Made by a program: the position numbers and the translations under genes. A stretch of DNA of 64,000 nt, taken from positions 1 through 64,000 of the forward strand of contig JBDHKD010000006.1 of NCBI GenBank assembly GCA_039586575.1. Direction: 5' to 3'. This DNA comes from G020344215 sp039586575. GTDB taxonomy: Bacteria; Gemmatimonadota; Gemmatimonadetes; Palauibacterales; KS3-K002. Below, one piece after another: positions 1 through 9,426 of the stretch (the first letter of the stretch is position 1; every line of letters starts with the position of its first letter). A model generated the notes under the pieces. The model did no database searches. It saw only the letters and a program-made list of their open reading frames with translations, and was not told where the DNA came from.

Positions 1-1385
1 CCGTGCTTCACCGCCAGCGGCACGACGGCATCGATACGAGCGCGCCCGCTCTCCAGGTTGATCGAGTTGATGATCGCGCGGCCGGGATTACTCTCGAGCG
101 CCGCCTCCACGACCTCGACCTCGGTCGTGTCGATGACCAGCGGGGCCGGCACGCCCTGCGCCAGGAGTTTGACGAGCCGGCGCATCTGCTCCGCCTCGTC
201 CTGCCGCTCGGTGAGCGCCGTGCAGACGTCCAGCAGATGCGCGCCGCCCTCCACCTGCTCGCGGGCGACGTCAAGGATCTCGTCGTATCGGTCCTCGAGC
301 AGCAGCTCCTTCACCTTGCGCGAGCCCTGGCTGTTCACCCGCTCGCCGATCAGGGTGGGCGCCGGGTTCTGCGCCATGGCAAACGCCTCCATGGCGCTGG
401 CGACACGCGGCAGGCTCGTGACCTTCCGTTCCAGCGGCCTCGCGCCCCCGACCCGATCGACCACGGCCTTCAGGTGGGCGGGCGTGGTGCCGCAGCAGCC
501 GCCGACTATGTTGACGCCGAACTTGCTGACGAACTCGTCGTGCGCCTCGGCCAGCGTCTCGGGCTTGAGGCCGTAGACGGCTACGCCGTTTACGTTGTGA
601 GGGATCCCGGCGTTGGGGATCACACTGACCGGCAGGCCCGTGTTCTCGCACAAATAGCGGATCGGCTGCCGCATGTGCTCCGGCCCCGTCGAGCAGTTGA
701 GGCCGATCACGTCTACGCGCAGCGCCTCGAGCGTGGTCAACGCCGCCTCGACGTTGGTGCCCAGCAGCATGCGGCCGGTCACATCGAGGGTCGGCTGGAC
801 CTGGATCGGTAGCCGCACTTGGGCCGCGCCGAACGCCGCGCGGACCCCGGCCACCGCCGCCTTGAGCTCCAGCAGGTCCTGGCCGGTCTCGATGATCAGT
901 AGGTCGGCGCCACCGGCGATCAGCCCCTCCGCCTGCTCGCGAAAGACCTCGGCCAACTCGCGGTAGGTTATGCGGCCCAGGGTCGGATCGGAGGCGCTGG
1001 GCAGATAGCCCGAGGGGCCTATGCTACCGGCCACGAAGCGTGGCCGGCCCGGCGTCGAGAACTCGTCGGCGACCTTGCGGGCGAGCTGCGCCGCGGCCCG
1101 GTTCAGCTCGACGATCTCATCCTGCAGTCCGTACTCGGCGACGCTCAGCCGGTTGGCCCGGAAAGAGTTCGTCTCGATCACATCGCAGCCGACGGCGAGG
1201 AAGGAGGCATGGATGTCGCGGATGGCGTCCGGCCGCGTCAGCACCAGGTGATCGTTACAGCCGTCGAGCGCCGGGCCACCGAAATCTCCCGCCACGAGCC
1301 CCAACGCCTGGATGCTCGTCCCCATCGCGCCATCGAAGACGAGGACGCGCTCTTTCAGGACGTCGAGGAAACGGCTCTCAGTCAT
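1..1385 (-). CDS. metH: methionine synthase, N-terminal part (runs off window)
   Basis: Cobalamin-dependent methionine synthase moves the methyl group of methyltetrahydrofolate to homocysteine in the cytoplasm. About 461 codons are visible and the reading frame is open to the left edge. The homocysteine S-methyltransferase domain comes first, with FDGAMGTSIQ near residue 18. The zinc-binding cysteines sit in GLNCSTGPEH and VGGCCGTTPAH. From about residue 345 the pterin-binding domain begins with LIGERVNSQGS. The cobalamin-binding and reactivation domains would lie outside the window, so I cannot tell a full-length MetH from a short form. The ATG at 1385 starts MTESRFLDVL; a GTG lies just upstream and no good ribosome-binding site is visible. 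The gene is divergent from the exported protein at 1684. Confidence 0.93.
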   Translation of the reverse strand, partial: MTESRFLDVLKERVLVFDGAMGTSIQALGLVAGDFGGPALDGCNDHLVLTRPDAIRDIHASFLAVGCDVIETNSFRANRLSVAEYGLQDEIVELNRAAAQLARKVADEFSTPGRPRFVAGSIGPSGYLPSASDPTLGRITYRELAEVFREQAEGLIAGGADLLIIETGQDLLELKAAVAGVRAAFGAAQVRLPIQVQPTLDVTGRMLLGTNVEAALTTLEALRVDVIGLNCSTGPEHMRQPIRYLCENTGLPVSVIPNAGIPHNVNGVAVYGLKPETLAEAHDEFVSKFGVNIVGGCCGTTPAHLKAVVDRVGGARPLERKVTSLPRVASAMEAFAMAQNPAPTLIGERVNSQGSRKVKELLLEDRYDEILDVAREQVEGGAHLLDVCTALTERQDEAEQMRRLVKLLAQGVPAPLVIDTTEVEVVEAALESNPGRAIINSINLESGRARIDAVVPLAVKH

Positions 1386-1554
1386 CACGAAATTCAAACG
1401 CCCCGGCAGCGGTCTTCCGCGCGGGGCGCACAAGTAAGCAGAGCGTACTCCGTTCCCGGCACTTTAGACCTTTGGTTCGGCGACCCCAGCGCCGCCCGGC
1501 GGTGGCAAGCGTCCACAAATCCGTCCGCCCAAATCAGCTCGCACTTTCGCTTCA

Positions 1555-1583
1555 AGTATCGCTTGAGGACGGAGGCCGGTCAA
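1555..1583 (-). promoter_or_regulatory. possible metH promoter with about 165-nt leader
   Basis: On the minus strand there is TTGACC, a 17-nt spacer and GATACT. This would give metH a leader of roughly 165 nt. The match is moderate, and I could not recognise a cobalamin or SAM riboswitch core in the leader. Confidence 0.3.
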
Positions 1584-1604
1584 GTGAGCCGACCAGCCCG
1601 CCGC

Positions 1605-1633
1605 TTGCTCTAACCGCCGGCAGTCGTTATTTA
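1605..1633 (+). promoter_or_regulatory. possible promoter for the exported protein at 1684
   Basis: TTGCTC, a 17-nt spacer and TATTTA lie about 50 nt before the start codon of the next rightward gene. The -35 match is partial. With the metH promoter candidate it makes a back-to-back divergent promoter region in the 298-nt gap. Confidence 0.35.
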
Positions 1634-1683
1634 GATCACCAGACGACCCGGGAACCCCGCCGGCGACCGAAGACAGGAGGAAG

Positions 1684-2301
1684 ATGATGAGGGGAACGCG
1701 TCTGCTGATCGGCCTGTTCGTTCTGGCCGTAAGCCCGGTAAGCGCTTTCGCCCAGGCCGGGGTCACGCCACTCGCGACGGGCCCAGAAGCGCTGGCTCAG
1801 AGGGCGATGGAGGTGCGTGGCTACTTCACTATCGAGGAAAAGATCGACATCTTCGGCGTCTACCGCCGTGGCGTCGGCGGTAACATCGATTTCGGCGTCC
1901 GCGCCGGCTACACCGACGCCGCCGAAGGCGGTTTCCATGTCGGCGGCGACCTGCGCTATCAGTTGCCGGCCGGAGACATGGACGTGGACTTCGCGGTGGT
2001 CGGCGGTCTGCAGGCCAGCTTCATGGACCTCGCCAACCTGCTCGCGGTGCCGTTCGGTGTATCGATCGGGACGGACGTGGGGAGCGGCGAGCGGTCGGTG
2101 GTGCTCTACGGTCTGCCGTTCCTCGAGATCGACCGCATCGATCCCGATGTGGGCGAGTCCGATACGGAGCTCGAGTTCGGCGTCGAGCTAGGCGGTGATA
2201 TCGAGATCAACCGCAACTGGATCGCGAGTGCCGCGCTGTCGATATCGTCTCACGAGGACGACACGGTCCACCTGGCACTCGGGGTCATCTGGCGACGCTG
2301 A
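1684..2301 (+). CDS. exported small beta-barrel-like protein, unknown function
   Basis: This encodes 205 residues with a clear signal peptide (MMRGTRLLIGLFVLAVSPVSAFAQ, cut after AFA). The mature part is rich in alternating polar and apolar strands, with repeated patterns such as NIDFGVRAGY and FHVGGDLRYQL, and it ends in an aromatic/basic tail (LALGVIWRR). This is what a small outer-membrane barrel looks like. I do not recognise the family. The start is supported by AGGAGG at 1675-1680, three bases before the ATG pair. It is a single-gene unit, convergent with the pilin operon, and a perfect hairpin follows its stop codon. Confidence 0.8.
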   Translation: MMRGTRLLIGLFVLAVSPVSAFAQAGVTPLATGPEALAQRAMEVRGYFTIEEKIDIFGVYRRGVGGNIDFGVRAGYTDAAEGGFHVGGDLRYQLPAGDMDVDFAVVGGLQASFMDLANLLAVPFGVSIGTDVGSGERSVVLYGLPFLEIDRIDPDVGESDTELEFGVELGGDIEINRNWIASAALSISSHEDDTVHLALGVIWRR

Positions 2302-2322
2302 TCGCGGGGCGGCGACAGGCAT

Positions 2323-2375
2323 TGTGCGGTAGGCGGTATCGCTGATCAGTGATCAGCGATACCGCCTACCGCACA
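2323..2375. repeat. perfect palindrome, 26-bp arms, 1-nt centre
   Basis: Bases 2323-2348 and 2350-2375 are exact reverse complements around a single G. The palindrome lies between the convergent stop codons at 2301 and 2389, so it can act as a bidirectional transcription barrier. There is no long T run on either side, so it is not a classic intrinsic terminator. It also contains GATCAGTGATCAG, resembling words in the repeat tracts at 17658 and 23366. Confidence 0.85.
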
Positions 2376-2388
2376 TTCTTACACCGAC

Positions 2389-4302
2389 CTAGAACGCTTC
2401 CCGCATCGCGGTTCGTATCACGTTCCCCACGTTCGGGGTGCCGGGCGGCAGCAGCGCCGGGTTGCGGAAGTCATCATCGAACGCCCAGTCGCGCTGCGGC
2501 GGTACGTAGTACGAACCGTTCCACGTCCCGGTGGTCTTCTGGCTGGTGAATGGGCTGATCAGCGCACCGGTGTAGTGGAAGACGACCTTGCTCCCGTCGG
2601 ATTCCCTCCAGCGCTCGAGGAAGCGCGGGAAGTTCTCGATCCCGCCGCCGTACCAATCCTGGTAGAAGTCCTCGCTCCCGTCGGACGGGCAAGCGACATC
2701 GTGGTGATCGCACGGCGTCGGCCAGTGGCCGGCGAGGATGCCGGCGTTGACCGTGGTCTCTCCCGCCCGTTCGTACGTCCAGACGCCAGAGCTGACCCAA
2801 TTCTCGAAGCCCGGACAGGGATTGCCCTGGGAAACCAGACCATCACAGTTGTCGAAGATGTGGTCGGCCGGGAAGTTATCCTTGTCCTTCCACTTCTGGG
2901 AGAGGATCGTGATGCCGTCAGCCGCCAGCGCCGCCGGTTTCTTGAACGTCTTGTTGTAGTTCCCCTCCACGTAGAGCGGCCAGTCCGTCGCGAAGGTCAA
3001 CCGGTTGGGTAGCTCCTCCCCCTCCTTCAGCCGCAGGGCCGGGTCCACCGTGGCGTCGAGCAGGATATCGAGCACCTCGTCCGGGTAGATGGCGATGGTC
3101 ACCGGCATTCTGAACTCCACAAATATGATCTCGGCGGCGCGGTTCTCGTTATTGCCGACCCAGTCATCCAGCTTCTTGAGATTGACGGTCAGAATGTCCT
3201 TCAGCTCCTGCTCGCGGCCATCGTAGAAGGACGACCACTCCCAGGTGACGATATCACAGAGCGCCTCCTTGTTGGGCACGATCTGACCGAATCGCTGGAC
3301 GGTGATGGTGGGCCACCACTTGCCCTTGTTCTCGTCATCATCGGGAAGACCGCCGCAGATGCCGCTGCGGTTCTTGATGTCGCCCAGATCGACGATCAGA
3401 TAGGTGTCGGCGTTCCAGGCGAACTTGACCGACTGCTCGGCCTCGCCGTCGTCGGCGTCACGCGGGCGGATGACCTCATAAGGCGCCACTCCCTCCGGCA
3501 GCGGCAGGCGCAACGAATCGACCTCGAAGGCGTCGGTCCGCAGGCGGCTGGCGAACTTGAGCTCGCTTTGCGCCTTGAACGCCTCGGCGCCGGGGACCGT
3601 ACGGCTGTCGAAATCGAGCGGCACCGAGTCGGCGGTCACCGGGTTGAAGATGAAGACACCGTCGTAGATTCTATGGAAGTCTTTGCGATCGTGGATCACC
3701 TGGTTGGGCGTCGTGATCATGTCCATGTACCAGGCGTTCGCCGAGCTCAGGTAGATGTTGCCGTTGGCGTGCACGCGGCCGACGAAGTCCATCGGCGGCC
3801 CGTTGGTGGCCTCGAGGTCCTCCTCGAAAAAGACGCCGAACTGGAAGATCGGTATCGCCTGCGCCTTCGCGTCGAGTACCACGCCCGACACCGTGCCGTT
3901 GGGGTCGCTGGCCAGCGAGTAGATCTGAACGTTCTGGGTCAAGGCGTATAGCCCCTCGAACGGCCCGTCGGTAATCGTCTCGACCACCGGCGTGTCGACC
4001 TTCAGCGCGCTGAAGCTGTCGAAGACGAAGTCGTCGAAGAGCGGCGGCCGCATCTCCTCGAGCTCGGCATCGGCCAGGAAGCCGTCCTGCAAAGCGAGCT
4101 TGAGCTGGGCCAGCGCCGCCTCGCCGCCCGCCTCCGCCGCGTAGAAGGCGCGACCCTCGTGGAACTCCATGGCGGCGGCGCGCACCGACGCCAATACCCC
4201 GGTCGCCATGGCGGCGACGATCATGCCGATCACGGCGAGGACGATGATCGTCGTCACCAGGGCGAGCCCCGATTGACCGTGCGGGCGATTGAACTCGCTC
4301 AT
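2389..4302 (-). CDS. PilX-like minor pilin, large, copy 1
   Basis: This is a 637-residue protein with a PilX-type N-terminus: a short leader, then SGLALVTTIIVLAVIGMIVA as the membrane helix, then EGRAFYAAEAGGEAALAQLK. Proteins of this kind sit in the inner membrane and prime or decorate type IV pili or type II-like pseudopili. The roughly 570-residue C-terminal part is far larger than in classical PilX and I recognise no domain in it. The ATG at 4302 was chosen because it gives the prepilin leader and an ATGA overlap with the upstream PilW gene. Its closest relative in the window is the 637-residue protein at 6537; both end in a PPGTPNVG...RTAMREAF tail. Confidence 0.85.
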   Translation of the reverse strand: MSEFNRPHGQSGLALVTTIIVLAVIGMIVAAMATGVLASVRAAAMEFHEGRAFYAAEAGGEAALAQLKLALQDGFLADAELEEMRPPLFDDFVFDSFSALKVDTPVVETITDGPFEGLYALTQNVQIYSLASDPNGTVSGVVLDAKAQAIPIFQFGVFFEEDLEATNGPPMDFVGRVHANGNIYLSSANAWYMDMITTPNQVIHDRKDFHRIYDGVFIFNPVTADSVPLDFDSRTVPGAEAFKAQSELKFASRLRTDAFEVDSLRLPLPEGVAPYEVIRPRDADDGEAEQSVKFAWNADTYLIVDLGDIKNRSGICGGLPDDDENKGKWWPTITVQRFGQIVPNKEALCDIVTWEWSSFYDGREQELKDILTVNLKKLDDWVGNNENRAAEIIFVEFRMPVTIAIYPDEVLDILLDATVDPALRLKEGEELPNRLTFATDWPLYVEGNYNKTFKKPAALAADGITILSQKWKDKDNFPADHIFDNCDGLVSQGNPCPGFENWVSSGVWTYERAGETTVNAGILAGHWPTPCDHHDVACPSDGSEDFYQDWYGGGIENFPRFLERWRESDGSKVVFHYTGALISPFTSQKTTGTWNGSYYVPPQRDWAFDDDFRNPALLPPGTPNVGNVIRTAMREAF

Positions 4303-5270
4303 AGACGATTCTTCTCGTAGCGCAGGTTGCGCGGGGCGACGATCCACTCGAACGTCTCGCGCAACAATTCTCCGTTGTTGACCAAGGGATGTGTCCGGTC
4401 CGCCTTCACGTCCACGACTATTCTCACCGCAACGATGTCGTCGTAGTCGTTGCTGTCATCGGTATCGAACGGGTTGGCCTGCTCCAGCACATCCCCGTCA
4501 TCGAACACCAGCTTCACATCGAACCCCTCCACCCCGTAGGCCAGCACCTCGCCCCGGGGTGAGCCGTCCAGATTCAATCTGACGGCCCGCATCAGCCGGT
4601 CGCCTTCGGCCAAGTAGTAGATCGTCGGCTCGAGACTCTGCACGTAAGTGGCGTTGCGGTCGAGACCCAAGCCGCTCATGCCGGCCGGCTGTCTCAGGAT
4701 CGCGGTAGCGTCGGTAAAGGTCAGCTCGACCGAGGTGTCGCTGGTCACGTTCATGTTCTCGATCAGCACCAGGCGTCGTGCCCCGGGGATCTGCAAGCGC
4801 GCCAAGCTACTCAGGCCGATCTCGAGCGGCGCCTCGCCGTCCTTCAGCACCTCGATGCACTGAGGCCCACAGGTGCTGCCGGGCGGCAGCGGGTTCTCGG
4901 TGCCGGCCGGTGGGACGATGGAGTGGGCCGGTGCCGGCGCCGGCCGGTAGGGCACATTGAGGATCACCAGCGTGTCACCGAGCGCGCCGGGCCAGACGTC
5001 GACGGTCCCGAAGCTCGTAGTGCTCTCGATGCCGATGCCTGCCCGGTGCAAATCGTGTCGCAGCGAGATGCCGACGTAGCGGCCGGTGCGCGCGACGACC
5101 TCCCGCACCTCCTGGCTCTGCAGCACCCGGAACTCCTTGACCAGGTACTGCAACGCCGCGGCTACCACGATGGTCCCAAGCGTCAGAGCGATGAGTAGCT
5201 CGACGATCGTGAAGCCTGAGCTACCCGAGGTTCGCACTCTCGGAACGTGGCAGTGGTTCGTGCGCGACAT
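4299..5270 (-). CDS. PilW-like minor pilin, copy 1
   Basis: This encodes 323 residues. The type IV prepilin cleavage site is clear: SSG/FTIVELLIALTLGTIV, with the conserved glutamate at position +5 of the mature protein. The following region (LVKEFRVLQSQEVREVVART) continues the pilin helix. The rest matches the PilW pattern of a long C-terminal globular part, with Cys residues in STCGPQCIEVL that could form a disulfide. The gene starts one base inside the stop of the PilV gene (TGATG) and ends in an ATGA overlap with the PilX-like gene, so translation is probably coupled. Confidence 0.85.
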   Translation of the reverse strand: MSRTNHCHVPRVRTSGSSGFTIVELLIALTLGTIVVAAALQYLVKEFRVLQSQEVREVVARTGRYVGISLRHDLHRAGIGIESTTSFGTVDVWPGALGDTLVILNVPYRPAPAPAHSIVPPAGTENPLPPGSTCGPQCIEVLKDGEAPLEIGLSSLARLQIPGARRLVLIENMNVTSDTSVELTFTDATAILRQPAGMSGLGLDRNATYVQSLEPTIYYLAEGDRLMRAVRLNLDGSPRGEVLAYGVEGFDVKLVFDDGDVLEQANPFDTDDSNDYDDIVAVRIVVDVKADRTHPLVNNGELLRETFEWIVAPRNLRYEKNRL

Positions 5271-5680
5271 CAGCTTCCCACGTAGATGACCGTTTCCACT
5301 TCGATCGACTTGACCCGGCCGAACGGGCCGGGATAGCCGACCTTCACTCTCAACCGAATCGCGTCGGTAATGTCCGCGTCCGGTTCCACCTCCATAGCGC
5401 GGACGAAGTTGCCGTCCGCGTCCGGCAGACCGCGCTCGTTGACCGGCTCTGGCGCTTGCGAGACGATCGCCGCCCGCTCGCGCGTCTTCACTTCCTCCAT
5501 GTGGGCGAGCGCGATCGACGCGGCCACCGAGCGAACCGCCGACTCGGTCTTGAGCGTCGACAAGAACACGCTGGAGCTGGACAGCACGACCACACCGGCC
5601 GAGAGCAGCACGATCGCCACCAGCACCGAGATGAGCCCATAGCCCCGCTCATCCAGATTCAGCAGCCGAACGCGCCTCAT
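5270..5680 (-). CDS. PilV-like minor pilin, copy 1
   Basis: This is a 136-residue minor pilin. The N-terminus MRRVRLLNLDERG/YGLISVLVAIVLLSAGVVVL is a prepilin leader plus hydrophobic helix of the PilV type. The +5 residue is serine rather than glutamate, as is often seen in minor pilins. The ATG at 5680 forms an ATGA overlap with the stop of the GspH gene; an in-frame start ten codons upstream is less likely. It sits second in the four-gene operon 6297-2389. Confidence 0.82.
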   Translation of the reverse strand: MRRVRLLNLDERGYGLISVLVAIVLLSAGVVVLSSSSVFLSTLKTESAVRSVAASIALAHMEEVKTRERAAIVSQAPEPVNERGLPDADGNFVRAMEVEPDADITDAIRLRVKVGYPGPFGRVKSIEVETVIYVGS

Positions 5681-6297
5681 GGACCCCACCCCCCATCGCG
5701 ATACCGCCACGTCCGGAACGCTCCCGCACCGCTGATCGTCACCGCCGCCACCGCATACGGGTCGTCCTCGTGGCTCAGGTAGATCACCCCACCGCTGCCC
5801 GCCGGTACGACCATGCCCCGCACGTCGAACTCGACACGATCGCCCTCCAGCGTGACCGGATCGCTTGTCGTCCCGCCCAGCGGACCCAACACCGCCGCCC
5901 CGGCATCGAACACCACATTCTTGGGCAACTCGACTCCGGGCAGGCCGCCCGTGCTGCCGCGGGCCAGCAAGCGGCTCTCACGCACCTCTTCCGTAGTTCC
6001 CACGATCACACCGCTCCGAGCCACCGTCACGTCCATGAATGCCGTGTAGAAACCCTCCTCCACCCGGAAGCTCACTCGCACCCGCCGCTTCGCCGCGATA
6101 GCCCGCATCCGCACCTTCTCCAGGTCCCGCGCCAGCGCCCGTGCCGCGATGTCGACCTGCAGCCGCGGGCTCGTACTGATTCCCCGCGGAATGGCAACCG
6201 CGATCACCGCAGCCAGCAGTACCGTGACCACGATCATCTCGACCAGCGTGTAACCGCGCCTGTCCAACACCACGGTGCTCCTCATCCGGTGTAGCAT
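5677..6297 (-). CDS. GspH/FimT-family pseudopilin, copy 1
   Basis: This 206-residue pseudopilin has the prepilin motif RRG/YTLVEMIVVTVLLAAVIAVAIPR with Glu at +5. The C-terminal half has the GspH/FimT pattern (ALARDLEKVRMRAIAAKRRVRVSF, later FDVRGMVVP). Such proteins form the tip complex of type IV pili or type II secretion pseudopili. It is the first gene of the operon. The start could also be the ATG at 6285. The 239-bp gap upstream (6298-6536) holds no gene and presumably the promoter; I could not fix one. Confidence 0.85.
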   Translation of the reverse strand: MLHRMRSTVVLDRRGYTLVEMIVVTVLLAAVIAVAIPRGISTSPRLQVDIAARALARDLEKVRMRAIAAKRRVRVSFRVEEGFYTAFMDVTVARSGVIVGTTEEVRESRLLARGSTGGLPGVELPKNVVFDAGAAVLGPLGGTTSDPVTLEGDRVEFDVRGMVVPAGSGGVIYLSHEDDPYAVAAVTISGAGAFRTWRYRDGGWGP

Positions 6298-6536
6298 CGC
6301 ACTACAGATCGACCGTCCGTCCGGTCAAAATGACCGGCCGGGAGGCCGCCGTGCGCGACCCGTCTGGGCAAGGAATCCGCTCGAGGTCGAAGGCGGGGCC
6401 CGAGGGAGGGGAAAACGTCTAGGGATTAGGCCAACTTCGAGGCGGCGACGCCGTCACCGTCTGCGGTGCCGGCCTCCGCCGCGCTCAAGCGTGGCGGCTC
6501 CCCCTGGTCGTAAGGGGCAAGAGGTGGGCCAGGCCC

Positions 6537-8450
6537 CTAGAAGGCCTCTCTCATGGCGGTGCGGACCACGTAGCCGACGTTGGGGGTGCCGGGCGGCAGC
6601 TTTTCGGGATCGCGGAAGTCAATGTCGAACCACCAGTCTCGCTGGGGCGGCACGTAGTAGTCGCCGTTCCAGGTGCCGGTCGTCTGCTGGCTGGTGAACG
6701 GACTGACCAGGGCGCCTTTGTAGTGGAAGACGACCCTGTCGCCGCCCGCCCTCCACTCCTCGAGGAAGCGCGGGAAGTTCTCGATCCCACCACCGTACCA
6801 GTCGTGGTACCAGGTGCTGCTACCGTCGGCGGGACAGCCGGTCTCGATCCAGTCGCAGGGCGTCGGCCAGTGCCCGGCGAGGATCGCCGCGTTGACCGTG
6901 GTTTCACCGGCTTCGCGGTGTTCCCAGTCGGCGGCCCAGGCCACGTAGAAGGGGCAGGGGTTCTTGTAGGAGACCGTCCCGTTGCACATTTCGAAGTCTT
7001 CGTCCTCGGGACGGTTGTAAGGATCGTCGTCCCAGTTCTCCGAGAGAATCGTGACGCCGTCTCCGGCAACCGCCGCCGGCTTCTTGTCGTTGCTGTTGTA
7101 GTCGCCCTGCACGTAGAGCGGCCAATCGGTAGCCACGGTGAGCCGGTTCGGCAGCTCCGAGCCCTTCCTCAAACGCACCGCCGGATCGACATCGGCATCG
7201 AGGATCGCATTGCGGGTATCTACGCTGTAGAGGCCGATGCCCCCCGGGTTGATGAACTCGATGTAGATGAGCTCCATGGCGCGGTTCGGGTCGCCGGCCA
7301 CCCAGTTGTCGATCTCCTGCAGGTCGATCTCGAGCACATCCTTCAGCTCATCCTCGCGCCCGTCGTAGAACGCCGACCAGTTCCAGTAGAACATCGCGCA
7401 GAGCTCACCGCCGGTCGGTGTCGGACGCCCGAAGCGCTCGATGGTGATCGTCGGCAGGTCGGGCGGCGGGCTGACGACCGCCGGAATAGCGCCACAGCCG
7501 AGCCCGTGACTGGTCGTGTTCACCAAATCGACGGTCACGTAGGTGTCGGCGTTCCAGGCGAACTTGACCGACTTCTCGGCGTCGCCGTCGCCCACCGGAT
7601 CGCGGGGCCGGATGAGCTCGATCGCAGGAACACCGGGCGGTAGCGGCAGGCGCAGCGAGTCGGTGTCGAAGGCGTCGGTCCGCAGCTGGCTCGCGAACCT
7701 GAGCTCGCTCATCGCCTTGAACGCCTCGGCGCCGGGGTGCGTGCGGCTGTCGAAGTCGAGCTGGACGGTGTCGCCCAGCTCGGGGTTGAAGATAAAGACG
7801 CCGTCGAGCACCCGATTATGGTCCTTGCGGTTGTGGAACACCTTGTTGGGCGTGGTGATCATCTCGAGGTACCACGCGTTGGCGGAGCTCAGGTAGATGT
7901 TGCCGTTCGAGTGGACGCGGCCGACGAAGGTCATCGGCGGGCCGTTGGTCGCCTCGAGGTCCTCCTCGAAGAAGACGCCGAACTGGAAGATCGGGATGGC
8001 TTGCGCCTTGGCATCCAATATGACGCCCGCCGCGTTGCCGCCGTCGTCAGCGGCCAGCGAGTAGATGTCGACATTCTGCGTCAGGGCATAGAGGCCGGCG
8101 TAGGGGCCATCGCTGATCGTATCGACGACCGCCGCACCACGCCTGATCACCGAGAAGCTGTCGAAGTTGAACTCGTCGAGCGCCGGCGGACTGATGTTCT
8201 CGAGCTCGCCGTCCGCCAGGAAGCCGTCCTGCAGCGCCAGCTTGAGCTGCGAGAGCGCCGCCTCCGCGCCCGCCTCGGCGGCGTAGAATACCCGGGCCTC
8301 ATTGTACTCGACGCCCGCGGTCCGCACGGCGGTCATCGACGCTTTGACCGCGGCCGCCACGAGCACCGCCATCACCGTGAGCACCAGAAGTGTAGCCAGC
8401 AGCGCCAGGCCGCTTCTGTTCCGCACGCTTGCCGTCAAGATCGATCGCAT
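6537..8450 (-). CDS. PilX-like minor pilin, large, copy 2
   Basis: This 637-residue protein is a paralogue of the protein at 2389 with identical length. The N-terminus SGLALLATLLVLTVMAVLVA is the membrane helix, followed by EARVFYAAEAGAEAALSQLK. Shared stretches run along the whole chain, such as DAKAQAIPIFQFGVFFEEDL, and the C-terminal RTAMREAF. The start at 8450 is supported by GGGAGG upstream and the prepilin-like leader; an ORF extension to 8525 lacks support. It is last in the second minor-pilin operon, 29 nt after the PilW gene. Confidence 0.85.
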   Translation of the reverse strand: MRSILTASVRNRSGLALLATLLVLTVMAVLVAAAVKASMTAVRTAGVEYNEARVFYAAEAGAEAALSQLKLALQDGFLADGELENISPPALDEFNFDSFSVIRRGAAVVDTISDGPYAGLYALTQNVDIYSLAADDGGNAAGVILDAKAQAIPIFQFGVFFEEDLEATNGPPMTFVGRVHSNGNIYLSSANAWYLEMITTPNKVFHNRKDHNRVLDGVFIFNPELGDTVQLDFDSRTHPGAEAFKAMSELRFASQLRTDAFDTDSLRLPLPPGVPAIELIRPRDPVGDGDAEKSVKFAWNADTYVTVDLVNTTSHGLGCGAIPAVVSPPPDLPTITIERFGRPTPTGGELCAMFYWNWSAFYDGREDELKDVLEIDLQEIDNWVAGDPNRAMELIYIEFINPGGIGLYSVDTRNAILDADVDPAVRLRKGSELPNRLTVATDWPLYVQGDYNSNDKKPAAVAGDGVTILSENWDDDPYNRPEDEDFEMCNGTVSYKNPCPFYVAWAADWEHREAGETTVNAAILAGHWPTPCDWIETGCPADGSSTWYHDWYGGGIENFPRFLEEWRAGGDRVVFHYKGALVSPFTSQQTTGTWNGDYYVPPQRDWWFDIDFRDPEKLPPGTPNVGYVVRTAMREAF

Positions 8451-8479
8451 CAGCCTGCTTCCTCCCAGTGGGCGCTGCG

Positions 8480-9424
8480 CTAACGGTTCCGCTCGTAGCG
8501 CAGGTTGCGCGGCGCGACCATCCACGCGTAGTCGCGCCTCAGCAGCTCGCCGTCGTTCACGCGCGGGTCCACTCGGTCCGCCGCCACGGTCACCGCCACC
8601 CTGACGGCCACGATGTCGTCGTAATCGTTGGAGTCGTCGGTGTCGTCCGGGTTGGCTTGCTCGAGCTCGTCCCCGTCGGTGAAGATGAGCTTCACGTCGA
8701 ACTTCTCGACCCCGTAGGCCAGGACATGGCCGAGCGGCGAGCCATCCAGGTTCAGCCGCTGCGCACGATAGAGCTGCTGCTCCATGTCGACGTAGTAGAC
8801 GACCGGCACCAGCTCTTGCACGTAGGTCCCGGTCCGCGTCAGTCGTAGGTCGCCCTCCAGACCGGCCGTTTGCCGAAGGATGACCGGCACCTCGGTGAAG
8901 TTGACCTGGACCGTCGTATCGCTGGTCACGTTGAGCTCCTCAATCAACAGCAGGCGCCGTGTGCCCCGCACCTGCAGCCGCGCCAGATCGCCTACCTGCA
9001 GGTCGAGCGGGCCGACCGAGCTCTTCAACACGTCCAGGCAGCGTGACCCGCAGGTGCCGCCTGCCGGCAGAATCTCGTCAGTTCCGGCGGGCGGAACGAG
9101 AGGGTGCAAGGGCGCGATGTCGGGCTGATAGGGGACGTAGAGAACGACGAGCGTGTCGCCGTACGAGCCCGACCAGGTCGAGACCGTTCCGAACGATGCG
9201 GCGCTCTCGACCCCGATGCCGGTCCTCTGGATGTCGTGGCGCAGCGAGACGCCGATGTAGCGAGCGTTGCGACTGAGGCTCTGGCGGATCTCGCTGCCGG
9301 CCAGGGTGCGCATCTCACGGAACAGGTATCCCATGGCGGCGCCCAGCACGATGACGCCGATGACGAGCGCGACGATGAGCTCGACCAGTGAGAACCCGCG
9401 TCTCTCGATGCGAGCGGCGAACAT
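8480..9424 (-). CDS. PilW-like minor pilin, copy 2
   Basis: This encodes 314 residues beginning MFAARIERRG/FSLVELIVALVIGVIVLG, a textbook prepilin cleavage site with Glu at +5. It resembles the PilW protein at 4299 throughout: RYIGVSLRHDIQRTGIGVES here against RYVGISLRHDLHRAGIGIES there, and both have a GTCG..C element. A longer frame upstream exists, but the prepilin leader fixes the start at 9424, two bases after the PilV stop. Confidence 0.85.
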   Translation of the reverse strand: MFAARIERRGFSLVELIVALVIGVIVLGAAMGYLFREMRTLAGSEIRQSLSRNARYIGVSLRHDIQRTGIGVESAASFGTVSTWSGSYGDTLVVLYVPYQPDIAPLHPLVPPAGTDEILPAGGTCGSRCLDVLKSSVGPLDLQVGDLARLQVRGTRRLLLIEELNVTSDTTVQVNFTEVPVILRQTAGLEGDLRLTRTGTYVQELVPVVYYVDMEQQLYRAQRLNLDGSPLGHVLAYGVEKFDVKLIFTDGDELEQANPDDTDDSNDYDDIVAVRVAVTVAADRVDPRVNDGELLRRDYAWMVAPRNLRYERNR

Positions 9425-9426
9425 AG

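Noticed and set aside
1386..1683. Cobalamin or SAM riboswitch before metH
   Set aside because: A GCCACCG-like and a GGGAAC-like word occur, but I could not place the conserved cores in the right order and spacing.
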